Assembly (NCBI GenBank): GCA_011056555.1
Contig: DSEQ01000038.1
Span: 1-64,000, forward strand
Source: Candidatus Zixiibacteriota bacterium
Lineage (GTDB): Bacteria > Zixibacteria > MSB-5A5 > JAABVY01
DNA: 64,000 nucleotides
Direction: 5' to 3'
In this document: piece after piece, positions 27,618 through 36,015 of the stretch
Layout: each line of letters opens with the position of its first letter
How positions within the stretch are numbered: position 1 is the first letter of the stretch
Translations under genes and position numbers: made by a program
The notes under the pieces: generated by a model
The model's input: the letters and a program-made list of their open reading frames with translations, nothing else
What the model was told of the DNA's origin: nothing
The model's database searches: none

Positions 27618-29375
27618 TTATTTCTTTACTTTCTGTTTGATTTCCAGGATCTTTCTCACGTTGCGCATGAGCGTCTCCTCGGAAATAGGCTTGTCGACAT
27701 ACCCATTAGGCGGAGGAACACTGCGGTCGTAGATCAATTTTCTCAATTCCGGCTGGCCGGTTATAATGCATACCGGTATGGATTCCAGGGCAGGATCCCT
27801 GCGCATTGCCTCAAAGACTTCCTTGCCGTCCTTGCCCGGCATGGTAATATCGAGAGTAATCAGATCGGGGGATTCCCTGCGGGCGACCTCCAGGGCCTCA
27901 TTTCCGTCAAAAGCAGTTACCACTGAGGCGCCGTGATCCTCCAGTATGGCCGAGGCAAATGATACAAAATCCGGCTCATCATCAACCACAAGGATTTTGT
28001 ATCCGTCCAGCGGGCCGGCAGAGACTGCGGGCACTTTTTCGACCGGCACGAGGACTTCCTTTTCGGGTATAACCAGGGCCTCGGCAACCAGATTGACAAG
28101 CTGAGTTACTTTCATGCCCAACTTGTAATGCTTGATTAAATCCGACAGGCCGTCCACACAATTATGGCATGAAGTTGCCACATAAGAGGCGCCTGTGGAG
28201 GCCAGCTGATCAGCCTTGATTTTCGCCGATTTCAGTCTCAGCGGAGTGTATTCGGCCATCGACATAGCGCCGCCCCCGCCGGTGCAACAGAAATTTTCTG
28301 CCCGGTTTGGATACATCTCGCGAAAATCCTCTATCACCAGGTTCAGAAGCTCCCGGGGTTCCTCAAACAGGCCGCAGCTGCGGGCATTATTGCAGGAATC
28401 GTGGAAGGTCACCGGCTCGGTGTTTCTGGATTTATCGACTTTGATCGCGCCCTCATGGATATACCTGAGCATCGTTATGACGGAGCTTTCCATCTCGAAG
28501 CCGAGGTCATACCCGGCCCAGTTCTGACCTTCACAGCGAGTGGACCGATATCCGTGCCCGCATTCAGAAATGACCAGCTTTCTACCGCGCAACTCCTCGA
28601 CTTTTTCATACAGCCGCCTGGCGACCGCACCGCCCAGGTCATCATCACCCGAGAAGAGGCCAAAATTAGTCATATCCCATCCCTCTGAGGGCATGGTCCA
28701 GTTGGCGCCAGCCGCGTAAAATATCCTGGCGGCATCCGAGATAGTACGAGGGTCATATTTGACTTCACGCGGATTTATAGAATAAACTATGTCAGCGTCT
28801 TTCTTGTCGATAGGAATAGCGGCCCGAGGATCACCCAACTCGTCAACCAATTCTTCAGACAACCATTCGAGGGTATCCAGGTAATCTTCTTTCAAGACAC
28901 CCATCTGGTTCCCGATCTCCCATTGATCTTTGCTGACCACCGCAACGCCCTCGGGCATAATCCCGACAGAAACCAGGAGGCCGCGGGCCATGCGGTTAAA
29001 AGTTGCATAATCGACGCCCATCGGGCAGTTGATACTGCAGCGGCGGCAATTCGTGCATTTGCCGAAGACCGTGTCCTTCAATTCCTCCAGTTCCTCGTCA
29101 GTATAGACTGATTTGGCATTCACCCACCAGGGAATTACACGGCCGGTCCAGTCGAAATGCCTCTTGAACAGCTTTCTGATTTTATCCGCCTTGTATGCAG
29201 GGGCATAAGTCGGATCACCCGGATTGGCCAGAACATAATGACAGGCATCGGTGCACATGCCGCAATGGACACAGGCAGCCAGAGAGGCAACCATTTGCCG
29301 GTTGAGCTTGTTGCCCATCCGATCAAGAACTTTTTGTGCTTTATATGAGCGCGTAGCTTTCATCATTTCCTCCAC
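27618..29375 (-). CDS. DsrK/HdrD/TmcB-like electron-transfer protein fused to a CheY-like receiver domain
   Basis: 585 aa. Residues 1-455 form an HdrD-type subunit with two [4Fe-4S] motifs (C35, C38, C41, C45 and C107, C110, C113, C117) and CCG-type cysteines (FHDSCNNARSCG, FCCTGGGG, SCHNCVDG). Residues 460-580 are a complete receiver domain: acidic pair D465/D466, phospho-acceptor D509 (LITLDITMPG), T539 and K562 (VDKP). No output domain follows. The upstream partner is a NarI-like cytochrome b and the downstream gene a histidine kinase. Phosphorylation control of electron flow is inferred. Among known complexes it most resembles TmcB and DsrK. Confidence 0.9.
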   Translation of the reverse strand: MEEMMKATRSYKAQKVLDRMGNKLNRQMVASLAACVHCGMCTDACHYVLANPGDPTYAPAYKADKIRKLFKRHFDWTGRVIPWWVNAKSVYTDEELEELKDTVFGKCTNCRRCSINCPMGVDYATFNRMARGLLVSVGIMPEGVAVVSKDQWEIGNQMGVLKEDYLDTLEWLSEELVDELGDPRAAIPIDKKDADIVYSINPREVKYDPRTISDAARIFYAAGANWTMPSEGWDMTNFGLFSGDDDLGGAVARRLYEKVEELRGRKLVISECGHGYRSTRCEGQNWAGYDLGFEMESSVITMLRYIHEGAIKVDKSRNTEPVTFHDSCNNARSCGLFEEPRELLNLVIEDFREMYPNRAENFCCTGGGGAMSMAEYTPLRLKSAKIKADQLASTGASYVATSCHNCVDGLSDLIKHYKLGMKVTQLVNLVAEALVIPEKEVLVPVEKVPAVSAGPLDGYKILVVDDEPDFVSFASAILEDHGASVVTAFDGNEALEVARRESPDLITLDITMPGKDGKEVFEAMRRDPALESIPVCIITGQPELRKLIYDRSVPPPNGYVDKPISEETLMRNVRKILEIKQKVKK

Positions 29376-29398
29376 TTGTCGATCTTTGCTGTACTCAT

Positions 29399-30085
29399 TT
29401 AGCCCCTCACTTCCCGGGGATAGTGCTTTACCGGATAAACGCCCCTCTTGCCCAGAGTTTTTCCGAGATAGTATCGTGTGAAGGGGTAATAAAGATAATG
29501 CGATATCTTGCTGAAGGGGACATATATGAGGAAAAATGCCGTCATAAAGAAATAGATCAGCAGAATGGTCTCGCCCTTAGCAGTATTGTTGGGCACCGCC
29601 CAGAAAGCAAAAAAGAACCAGACCGTAAGAAGCACTAGCGAAAAATAATCATCCGGCGAACTGATGGCTCTCATGTATGAGTTTGAGACCCGCCTGATGA
29701 TACGATACAACCCTACCAGAAAAGCCAGCCCGATAACAACCTGAAGAAGCAGAACCAGGGTCTCAGAATTCAGCAGATGCGGGCCGTACGGTATTACAAA
29801 AGACAGTCCGATGGCTGCCACCACCCCCAGATGGAATATCACAAATTGAAAATACAGAAAGATCTTCCGGCGCGAGCTTTCCATCGCCCAGGGCATGGCT
29901 ACATTGAACCAGGAATAGATGATCCCCTTTCCCGGTGAAGTATTTCCGTTTCCGGTATCGGCTTGACGTTCCTTTCCGGCCTTATAGTGCATAAGCCATA
30001 TCAGGCGCCCTGTGTAAACAATCGCCATAATCAAAAGGGCAACTTCCTGCAGAGTGTGTTCGACAAAGTGAAGCAAATGGCTCAT
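29399..30085 (-). CDS. NarI/DsrM/TmcC-like cytochrome b
   Basis: A 228-aa membrane protein with about five hydrophobic segments (about 12-30, 80-103, 112-135, 155-175 and 185-205). Candidate heme histidines include HLLHFVEHT, FVIFHLG and SKISHYLYYPFTRYYLG, the last a signature of TmcC/DsrM-type subunits. It probably oxidises or reduces menaquinol and exchanges electrons with the fused iron-sulfur protein encoded 23 bases downstream. No periplasmic cytochrome or NrfD gene accompanies it, unlike full Tmc or Dsr complexes. Confidence 0.87.
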   Translation of the reverse strand: MSHLLHFVEHTLQEVALLIMAIVYTGRLIWLMHYKAGKERQADTGNGNTSPGKGIIYSWFNVAMPWAMESSRRKIFLYFQFVIFHLGVVAAIGLSFVIPYGPHLLNSETLVLLLQVVIGLAFLVGLYRIIRRVSNSYMRAISSPDDYFSLVLLTVWFFFAFWAVPNNTAKGETILLIYFFMTAFFLIYVPFSKISHYLYYPFTRYYLGKTLGKRGVYPVKHYPREVRG

Positions 30086-30095
30086 TTTGACTCCT

Positions 30096-30632
30096 TTATG
30101 CTTGCTGAATGCTGTTTAGCTTCTTTTGGAAGGGCAGATACTCCCTGGTATCCAGGAGACAGATAATTACCTCCTGGATTCTTGACCCGTTCTGGAGATA
30201 GTCCTTGATTGTCGATAATGTGAGCTCGGCGCTTTCTTCCAGGGGCACACCATAAAATCCCGCACCCATAGCCGGGAATGAAACCTGCTTGATGCCCTGC
30301 TCATCCGCAAGTTTGAGAGCATTTATTATGGTTTTTCTCATTTTGTGTGGAAGTTCCTCTTCCTGGAATTTTGGCCCCACAGCATGAATTATTTTCCTGG
30401 CCTTCATATTCCCGGCTGAAGTTATAACCACCTCTGTGACCCCTTTTGGTCCAAGCTCCTTCAACTCGTCCTGAATTGCGGGTCCTCCGCGCATTGCTAT
30501 GGCATTTCCGTATCCTGAACCAAGGCTCAAATCCTCTCTGGCATAATAGACGAATGAATCCACGTCGATGTCGGTTATATCTCCTTTGACGAGACGCACT
30601 TTGCTGTCATTAACCTGAAGTTCGTCGGGCAT
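30096..30632 (-). CDS. Divergent macro-domain protein
   Basis: A 178-aa single macro domain, an ADP-ribose-binding fold. VRLVKGDITDIDVDSFVYYA is the family start, but the usual NAAN motif is replaced by YYAREDL. HAVGPKF and SFPAMGAGFYGVPLEESA are retained. Loss of the NAAN asparagine suggests altered or absent deacetylase activity, perhaps only NAD-metabolite binding. It leads the operon with the NarI-like, receiver-fusion and kinase genes, ten bases before the next gene; AAGGAGG precedes its ATG. Confidence 0.78.
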   Translation of the reverse strand: MPDELQVNDSKVRLVKGDITDIDVDSFVYYAREDLSLGSGYGNAIAMRGGPAIQDELKELGPKGVTEVVITSAGNMKARKIIHAVGPKFQEEELPHKMRKTIINALKLADEQGIKQVSFPAMGAGFYGVPLEESAELTLSTIKDYLQNGSRIQEVIICLLDTREYLPFQKKLNSIQQA

Positions 30633-30761
30633 ACTTAGTCCTCCTTATAAATCTGAATAAATCTGATCCAGTCCGGTACTTTTCCAGAAAGGTCAAAAAA
30701 TCGGCGGTTATTCACCTTATTTCTGCCATCTGATTGGGCTTGATAGATAACAAAACCGAGC

Positions 30762-30779
30762 TTGTTACAAAATGCACAA
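30762..30779. promoter_or_regulatory. Rex-like operator of the receiver-domain module
   Basis: TTGTTACAAAATGCACAA differs from the operator at 25966-25983 (TTGTTACTAAATTCACAA) at only two positions. It lies 130 bases upstream of the macro-domain gene, just upstream of the probable -10. The match ties this second module to the dsr regulon. Confidence 0.6.
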
Positions 30780-30882
30780 TCTTTACTATAGTAATAAAGT
30801 AAAGTTTGCAGAATTTTCAACCATTTTTTACAGTTAACTTGAAGTTTTCTTTGAATCGGGACAGGGGCGGGCAAATAAGGAA

Positions 30883-30919
30883 ACAGCCCGGAGGTTAATA
30901 TTTCCGGGCTGTATTATAT
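30883..30919 (-). terminator. Terminator of dsrC
   Basis: ACAGCCCGGA and TCCGGGCTGT (30883-30892 and 30903-30912) form a perfect 10-bp stem with a 10-base loop. On the minus strand TTCCTTATTT follows. It lies 25 bases after the dsrC stop codon. Confidence 0.75.
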
Positions 30920-30936
30920 CAATCATCAAAATCGAA

Positions 30937-31254
30937 TTATACGCATCCGGTTGGCTTGGCCAGACCGGCAACCTTGCAGGCGCCTTTGGCGGGGCCTGAG
31001 GGGAAAAGCTCATAGACTTTCTTGAGCGGAAATCCGGTTTCCTTGCAGAGCTTGCGGATCATGGGAGCGATACCGAACTGCTTGTAATAATCGCGCAGAT
31101 AATTCACGATTTTCCAATGCTCGTCAGTCATTTCATAGACCTCTTCGGTGGTTGCCAGAGCTTTTGCAACCTCTTCGTTCCACTCATCAGGTTCCTGCAT
31201 AAAACCGTCTTCGTCGACTTCAATCTTGATGTCGCCATGTTCAAAAATCGCCAT
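30937..31254 (-). CDS. dsrC: DsrC, sulfur-carrier protein of sulfite reduction
   Basis: DsrC (105 aa) is the substrate protein of DsrAB: sulfite sulfur is released as a trisulfide linking its two C-terminal cysteines, later reduced by DsrMKJOP. Both are present, C93 in GACKVAG and the penultimate C104 in TGCV, so it is a functional DsrC and not a TusE-like relative. A helical core (TDEHWKIVNYLRDYY) is typical. It is 60 bases downstream of the dsrL-like gene and followed by a strong terminator. Confidence 0.97.
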   Translation of the reverse strand: MAIFEHGDIKIEVDEDGFMQEPDEWNEEVAKALATTEEVYEMTDEHWKIVNYLRDYYKQFGIAPMIRKLCKETGFPLKKVYELFPSGPAKGACKVAGLAKPTGCV

Positions 31255-31314
31255 TTCTCAAATCCTCCCTTGGGATTAATAGTTACTTTTATTTCAACAT
31301 CTCATTTTTTTCAG

Positions 31315-33009
31315 TTAATGCATCTCAATATATCCGCAGGGACAGTTTTCAGCACACTTGTCACAGCCCTTGCAGAATTCAAGTTTAAATGTGTAGGTGT
31401 CACCCGGCTTCAGCGGCTTTACCACCGCATTATCCTGGCAATAGCTCCAGCACTGTCCGCATTCGAAGCATGAACCGCAGCTGAAGCAACGCTTGGCTTC
31501 ATCGATACAATCCTGCTCGGTGAAGGTTTCCGTAATCTCTTTCTCAAGCGACTTGAGTCTTTCTGACGGTTCCAGCTTCTGCGCTTCGTGACGCATTTTC
31601 TCTTCATAATAATCAAGCAGAATCTTGTCTTCCTTGATTACAGGATGCTCGACATTCTCGTCAACGCCTACTATCTTTTCGCCGGTTATCTCCTCGTGAA
31701 TCTTGTAGGCGGCTATTCTTCCCTGATAAATCGCTATGGTCACGAGTCCCAGCTCGAGGACGTCGCCTCCGGAGAAGACATTCTCCTCTTTGGTCTTGAA
31801 GCTGTCATCGGTCTTTATCCAGTCTCGTCCCTCGCGCAGATTTTCGAAACCCTCGAATTCCGGTTCCTGGCTGATAGCGGGGATAAGCGTTGACATCTCT
31901 ACTTCGAATGTCTCGCCTTCGATTGGCACCGGTCGGCGTCTGCCGGAGGAATCCGGTTCGCCCAGCTCCATCTTCTGGCAGGTCATCTTGACCGCTTTAT
32001 CGCCTTCTTTGGTAATTGCAATCGGGGCGGCCAGGAATACAAACTTTACTCCCTCTTCCTCCGCGCCCACGATTTCCTCCTCGATGGCAGGCATTTCGTT
32101 TCTGGTACGGCGGTAGAGAATGGTGACCTCCGCCCCCAGCCTCCGACAGACCCGGGCAGCATCAATAGCGGTATCGCCGCCGCCAATGACATAAACATTG
32201 TCACCGACATCTATTGTCTGGCCGCAATTGATCTTGTTCAGGAATTCGGTACCGGTCCAGACATTCTCGGCATCCTCGCCCTCGATACCGAGGGTATAGC
32301 CCTTGTGGGCGCCGATACCGACAAAGATCGCCTTGTATTCTTTTTGAAGATCGTGGTAATCGATATCCTTGCCAATAACAGTGTTGGTTTTAAGCTCGAT
32401 TCCCATATCGGTAAGTCTCTTGATCTCAGCATCGAGAACATCCTGCGGTAAGCGATAGTCCGGAATGCCATAACGAAGCATACCGCCGGCTTTGGGGAAG
32501 GCCTCGAATACCGTCACCGGGTAGCCCAGCCGCCTTAGTTGATATGCGCACGAGAAACCCGCAGGGCCGCCGCCTATAACGGCAATTTTTTCTGACCTTT
32601 TTTCGGTTGACAGGCCGGGCAGCGGCAGATTGTGTTCCAGGGCATAATCACCGATAAAACGCTCTATGCTGTTGATAGCCACGGCGCCGTCTTTAGCCTT
32701 GCGGTTACACTGCTCTTCGCAGGGATGAGGGCAGACTCTTCCGCAGACCGAGGGAAACGGATTTTTTTCAGCCAGAATATCCCAGGCCTCGGCATACGCC
32801 TGGTCATACGATTTCTCTTTTTTCTCGGCCTGGGCAATGGTGGTAATAATCTTCCTGATATTGGTCTTGTTGGGACAAGCTGCCATACAGGGAGCAGTCT
32901 TCTCGATTTTTTGCGGCCGGCGCGATGATTGTTCCTGCCCCGAGCCGGCTCTCGAGCCCAAACCGCCTAAACCTTTTTTCTTCTTTTTCTTCTTAACTTT
33001 GATAGCCAT
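31315..33009 (-). CDS. dsrL: DsrL-like NAD(P)H:acceptor oxidoreductase
   Basis: A 564-aa iron-sulfur flavoprotein of the GltD/NfnB/DsrL type. After a Lys-rich start comes an Fe-S region (C41, C45, then VCGRVCPHPCEEQC). FAD (VIGGGPAGFSCAYQL, about 144) and NAD(P) (VIGGGDTAIDAARV, about 284) folds follow. The Cys-rich C terminus (CFSCGSCFECGQCWSYC; CKGCDKCAENCPCG) matches the DsrL layout rather than plain GltD or NfnB. DsrL exchanges electrons between NAD(H) and DsrAB; type 2 forms occur in reducers. Placement before dsrC supports this, but a generic Nfn-like enzyme remains possible. The first twelve residues include seven consecutive lysines. Confidence 0.7.
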   Translation of the reverse strand: MAIKVKKKKKKKGLGGLGSRAGSGQEQSSRRPQKIEKTAPCMAACPNKTNIRKIITTIAQAEKKEKSYDQAYAEAWDILAEKNPFPSVCGRVCPHPCEEQCNRKAKDGAVAINSIERFIGDYALEHNLPLPGLSTEKRSEKIAVIGGGPAGFSCAYQLRRLGYPVTVFEAFPKAGGMLRYGIPDYRLPQDVLDAEIKRLTDMGIELKTNTVIGKDIDYHDLQKEYKAIFVGIGAHKGYTLGIEGEDAENVWTGTEFLNKINCGQTIDVGDNVYVIGGGDTAIDAARVCRRLGAEVTILYRRTRNEMPAIEEEIVGAEEEGVKFVFLAAPIAITKEGDKAVKMTCQKMELGEPDSSGRRRPVPIEGETFEVEMSTLIPAISQEPEFEGFENLREGRDWIKTDDSFKTKEENVFSGGDVLELGLVTIAIYQGRIAAYKIHEEITGEKIVGVDENVEHPVIKEDKILLDYYEEKMRHEAQKLEPSERLKSLEKEITETFTEQDCIDEAKRCFSCGSCFECGQCWSYCQDNAVVKPLKPGDTYTFKLEFCKGCDKCAENCPCGYIEMH

Positions 33010-33165
33010 AAATGCACATCCTGAGTTGAATAATCAGATATTTTTTTCAAAAATCACATAGTAAGCAAAATCATAAAGTCAGGCCCAACATCAATTGCTT
33101 TATCTATTTTCTGGCCTTCATTTTTATACGCTTAACCGGGATACAATATTTATTATTTTTCCTTT

Positions 33166-34611
33166 TTAAACGGCTTTGCGGGAAGAAACTCCAGCGCCTC
33201 CTCCCGATTTACTCTTGCCGGTCTTATATTCGGACGCCAGCTTCACCAGGGCTTCGCTCCAGCCCTGCTCGCCCGAGGCGTGCAGGTGCAGATAACTGGC
33301 CCAGACCGCCTTTAGTGCCAGGCCGTCACGGCCGCCTTCAAATCCGGAACCTCTGCTGACCGACATAACCGTATTCACGTTACGGCCCACACGGATTGGG
33401 GAGGTATAGTGAAACTCATGCCCTTTGAGCTGCGCACCTTTTGGATAATACGGATTATCGCGGTCAACAGTCATAATGCTGTAGCCATGTCCCTGGGGAC
33501 TGCTATTCATTTTAAGGTCTACATCAAACAGACCGGCCATAGGATAATTACTCTCTCCAGTCGTGAGACTGCTGCAAAGGTAAATCAGCCCGCCGCACTC
33601 AGCATAGACAGGCAAGCCGTCTAAGGCCGCCTTCTTGACCGCATCCATCAGGATGCGATTCCCGGCCAGCCTTTCGGCATGGGTCTCCGGAAATCCGCCG
33701 CCTATATAGAGAGCGTCAATATCAGGAAGTTCTCTATCCGCAAGCGATGATATGGGTAGTAATTCGGCTCCCAGCTCCTGCAGGGACTCCAGGTTCTCCG
33801 GGTAATAAAAAGTGAATGCCGTATCAGAAAAGTATCCGATTTTGATCGCGGGAACGGAGCCCGATTTTTCTCGACCGCCTTCAGCCTCATATTCCAGCTT
33901 AGCGGCCGATTCGGCAATATTGACCAGCGCTGCTAGATCGACATTATCCGATACCAGCTTACCCAGTCCTTCAATCAAATCAGCAAAGTCCGGGTATTCA
34001 GCCGGAGTAATCAGACCAAGATGCCTGGACGGCAGAAGTTTCTCGTTCTTCACCCGCGGGATCGCCCCCAGAACCGGTATTTTAGTTATACTTTCGATAG
34101 AATCTTTCACAATGTCCTTGTGTCTTTTTCCGCCAACCTTATTGAGAATTACTCCGGCAATATTCGCTTTTCTGTCCATCTCTCTCATTCCCAGAACAAC
34201 TCCGGCCACAGTTCGTGTGCTCTTGGTTACATTGCAGACCAGCACAATCGGCGAATTCAACAACTTGGCCAGTTCGGCGGTGCTGTGCGAACCATGAGTA
34301 TCGAGTCCATCGTATAGTCCCCGGTTGCCTTCGATAATGTTAATACCATTTTCAATAGCCCGTCTGGCAAAAGTCCGATAAACCTTCTCCCGGTCCACCA
34401 GAAATGTATCGAGATTCCTGACCGATTTTCCGCTGGCCGCATTAAGCCAGGCCGGATCGATATAATCCGGCCCCTTCTTAAATGCCGCAACTTTATAACC
34501 ATGCTGTCTCAGTCCCGCCAGAATTCCCAGTGAAACGAGGGTCTTGCCCGAATCGCCGGAAGTGCCCGCAATGACCAGGCGGGGGCAGGATTTCGATGCC
34601 ATCAACGACAT
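33166..34611 (-). CDS. dsrN: DsrN, CbiA-family siroheme amidase
   Basis: A 481-aa glutamine amidotransferase of the cobyrinate a,c-diamide synthase family. The N-terminal P-loop-like GTSGDSGKTLVSLGIL binds ATP. VYAECGGLIYL in the C-terminal glutaminase domain holds the catalytic Cys. In dsr clusters this protein is thought to amidate siroheme to siroamide for DsrAB. It lies 15 bases after dsrD. A true cobalamin role is less likely given its neighbours. Confidence 0.9.
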   Translation of the reverse strand: MSLMASKSCPRLVIAGTSGDSGKTLVSLGILAGLRQHGYKVAAFKKGPDYIDPAWLNAASGKSVRNLDTFLVDREKVYRTFARRAIENGINIIEGNRGLYDGLDTHGSHSTAELAKLLNSPIVLVCNVTKSTRTVAGVVLGMREMDRKANIAGVILNKVGGKRHKDIVKDSIESITKIPVLGAIPRVKNEKLLPSRHLGLITPAEYPDFADLIEGLGKLVSDNVDLAALVNIAESAAKLEYEAEGGREKSGSVPAIKIGYFSDTAFTFYYPENLESLQELGAELLPISSLADRELPDIDALYIGGGFPETHAERLAGNRILMDAVKKAALDGLPVYAECGGLIYLCSSLTTGESNYPMAGLFDVDLKMNSSPQGHGYSIMTVDRDNPYYPKGAQLKGHEFHYTSPIRVGRNVNTVMSVSRGSGFEGGRDGLALKAVWASYLHLHASGEQGWSEALVKLASEYKTGKSKSGGGAGVSSRKAV

Positions 34612-34626
34612 AGGCCGAACTCAATC

Positions 34627-34878
34627 CTAATCGTTGGCGGCGCCTTCCCTGTGCGGAAGTTCGATATAGCTGCCGCCGAAATAGGTGTAAACACAACGGC
34701 CCGATTCGATCAAAGACCTGATAGCGTCTTTACAGAGTTTCCGGTCGACCTTATCGCCATAAACCTCTTTTACGGCCTTGGTAAGGTCGCCTGGTTTGAG
34801 CTTCTTCTGCCCCTGAGAATCGGCAACCATCTTATACATCTGGTCAGCTACTTCATCAACTGTCAACTTGTCAGCCAC
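34627..34878 (-). CDS. dsrD: DsrD, activator of DsrAB
   Basis: An 83-aa winged-helix protein known as an allosteric activator of dissimilatory sulfite reductase and a marker of the reductive pathway. Typical features are MYKMVADS, KKLKPGDLTKAV and the C-terminal GRCVYTYFGGSYIELP. It sits 13 bases downstream of dsrB, the usual place. Its presence argues that the DsrAB pair works in sulfite reduction rather than sulfide oxidation. Confidence 0.95.
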   Translation of the reverse strand: MADKLTVDEVADQMYKMVADSQGQKKLKPGDLTKAVKEVYGDKVDRKLCKDAIRSLIESGRCVYTYFGGSYIELPHREGAAND

Positions 34879-34891
34879 AATATATCCTTTA

Positions 34892-35974
34892 TTAATAGGT
34901 TATGTGAGTTGAACGCTTGTATGTCAGACCAGCGAATTTGAAATCGTCAATGTGTTCCTTCTGGAATTCGATCCCGGCCATCTTAAAGAATTTCGGCCAG
35001 CCGATACGTTCGATCCATTCACCCATTCTCTCGTACTTCCTGGCATTCTTGGCCCATAATTCGACCAGATTTTTCACGGCATCAACAACTTCCGGCCATC
35101 TGGGCGGATTGTTGGGAATGAATGGAATCGCCAGCTTCGAGAACATCGGCTCATGACGTGCATTGGAGACTTTTCCGCCTACCCAGATCGAAACGCCGTC
35201 ATTAAGCGGATCGTTCAACGGCATAGCAGGACAAACAGTATAACAGTTGGCGCAGAACATGCAGTTCTCCTCAATAACTTCAACTGTTTTCTTGCCATCC
35301 TTGGTGGCAGGGCGAATCGCCGCGGTCGGGCAGGATGCCACCACGCTCGGGATCTCGCACTGCTTGGGCAGGATATCATCGAACACCCGCGGCGGGCGAC
35401 GGTGAATACCCAGAATAGCGATATCCGAGCAGTGAACCGCGCCGCACATATTCAAACAACAGGCCAGGGCAATTCTGAGCTTGCCGGGAAGCTTCATGCT
35501 GGTGAAGTAATCTGCCAGTTCATCCATGACGCACTTCACTATACCGGAGGCGTCAGTCGCCGCAGAGTGACAGTGTACCCAACCCTGCGTATGCACGATA
35601 TTGGAAATCGAATTTCCCAGACCGCCGACCGGATGACCCAATTCATGAAGGTCTTTGACCAGCGGATCGATCTTGCTCTCGTCAGTCAGCAGGAACTCAA
35701 CATTGTTACGGCTGGTGAAACGCAGATAACCGTCGCAGTATTTATCCGCTAAGTCTGCATATTTACGAATCTTATCTATACTTACAAGTCTTGGTGAGGC
35801 GGCTCGAACCGTGAAAATCTTATCGCCGCTCTCGGCCACATGAACGTACACACCGGGCTTCAGGAGCTCATGATAAGCCCATTTGCCATAGTTCTCCTTG
35901 ATTACCGGAGGCAGGTACTTCTGATAATGTGGCGGACCTATATCAGTTAATCTTTCTTGTTTTACTTCTGCCAT
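34892..35974 (-). CDS. dsrB: Dissimilatory sulfite reductase beta subunit
   Basis: DsrB (360 aa) binds the catalytically active siroheme-[4Fe-4S] site of the DsrAB heterotetramer. Cluster cysteines lie in [14 protein letters not shown] (C172, C173, C177, C182). A ferredoxin insert with [15 protein letters not shown] lies near 236-250. The ATG is followed by the [15 protein letters not shown] start. It is 41 bases downstream of dsrA. Confidence 0.97.
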   Translation of the reverse strand: MAEVKQERLTDIGPPHYQKYLPPVIKENYGKWAYHELLKPGVYVHVAESGDKIFTVRAASPRLVSIDKIRKYADLADKYCDGYLRFTSRNNVEFLLTDESKIDPLVKDLHELGHPVGGLGNSISNIVHTQGWVHCHSAATDASGIVKCVMDELADYFTSMKLPGKLRIALACCLNMCGAVHCSDIAILGIHRRPPRVFDDILPKQCEIPSVVASCPTAAIRPATKDGKKTVEVIEENCMFCANCYTVCPAMPLNDPLNDGVSIWVGGKVSNARHEPMFSKLAIPFIPNNPPRWPEVVDAVKNLVELWAKNARKYERMGEWIERIGWPKFFKMAGIEFQKEHIDDFKFAGLTYKRSTHITY

Positions 35975-36015
35975 GTTTTTTACCTCTTTATATTAAGGTT
36001 ATTTTCTCCCAGTGA

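Larger units (their letters stand above)
30633..30936. promoter_or_regulatory. Control region between dsrC and the macro-domain operon
   Basis: This holds the dsrC terminator (30883-30912), a Rex-like palindrome (30762-30779), a minus-strand -10-like TATCTA (30744-30749) and an ATGGCAGAA short frame at 30729. A 79-codon open frame across it has no ribosome-binding site and unusual composition, so it is not called a gene. Confidence 0.45.

Noticed and set aside
30635-30874. 79-codon frame between dsrC and the macro gene
   Set aside because: No ribosome-binding site, crosses the operator and promoter-like sequence, unusual composition.
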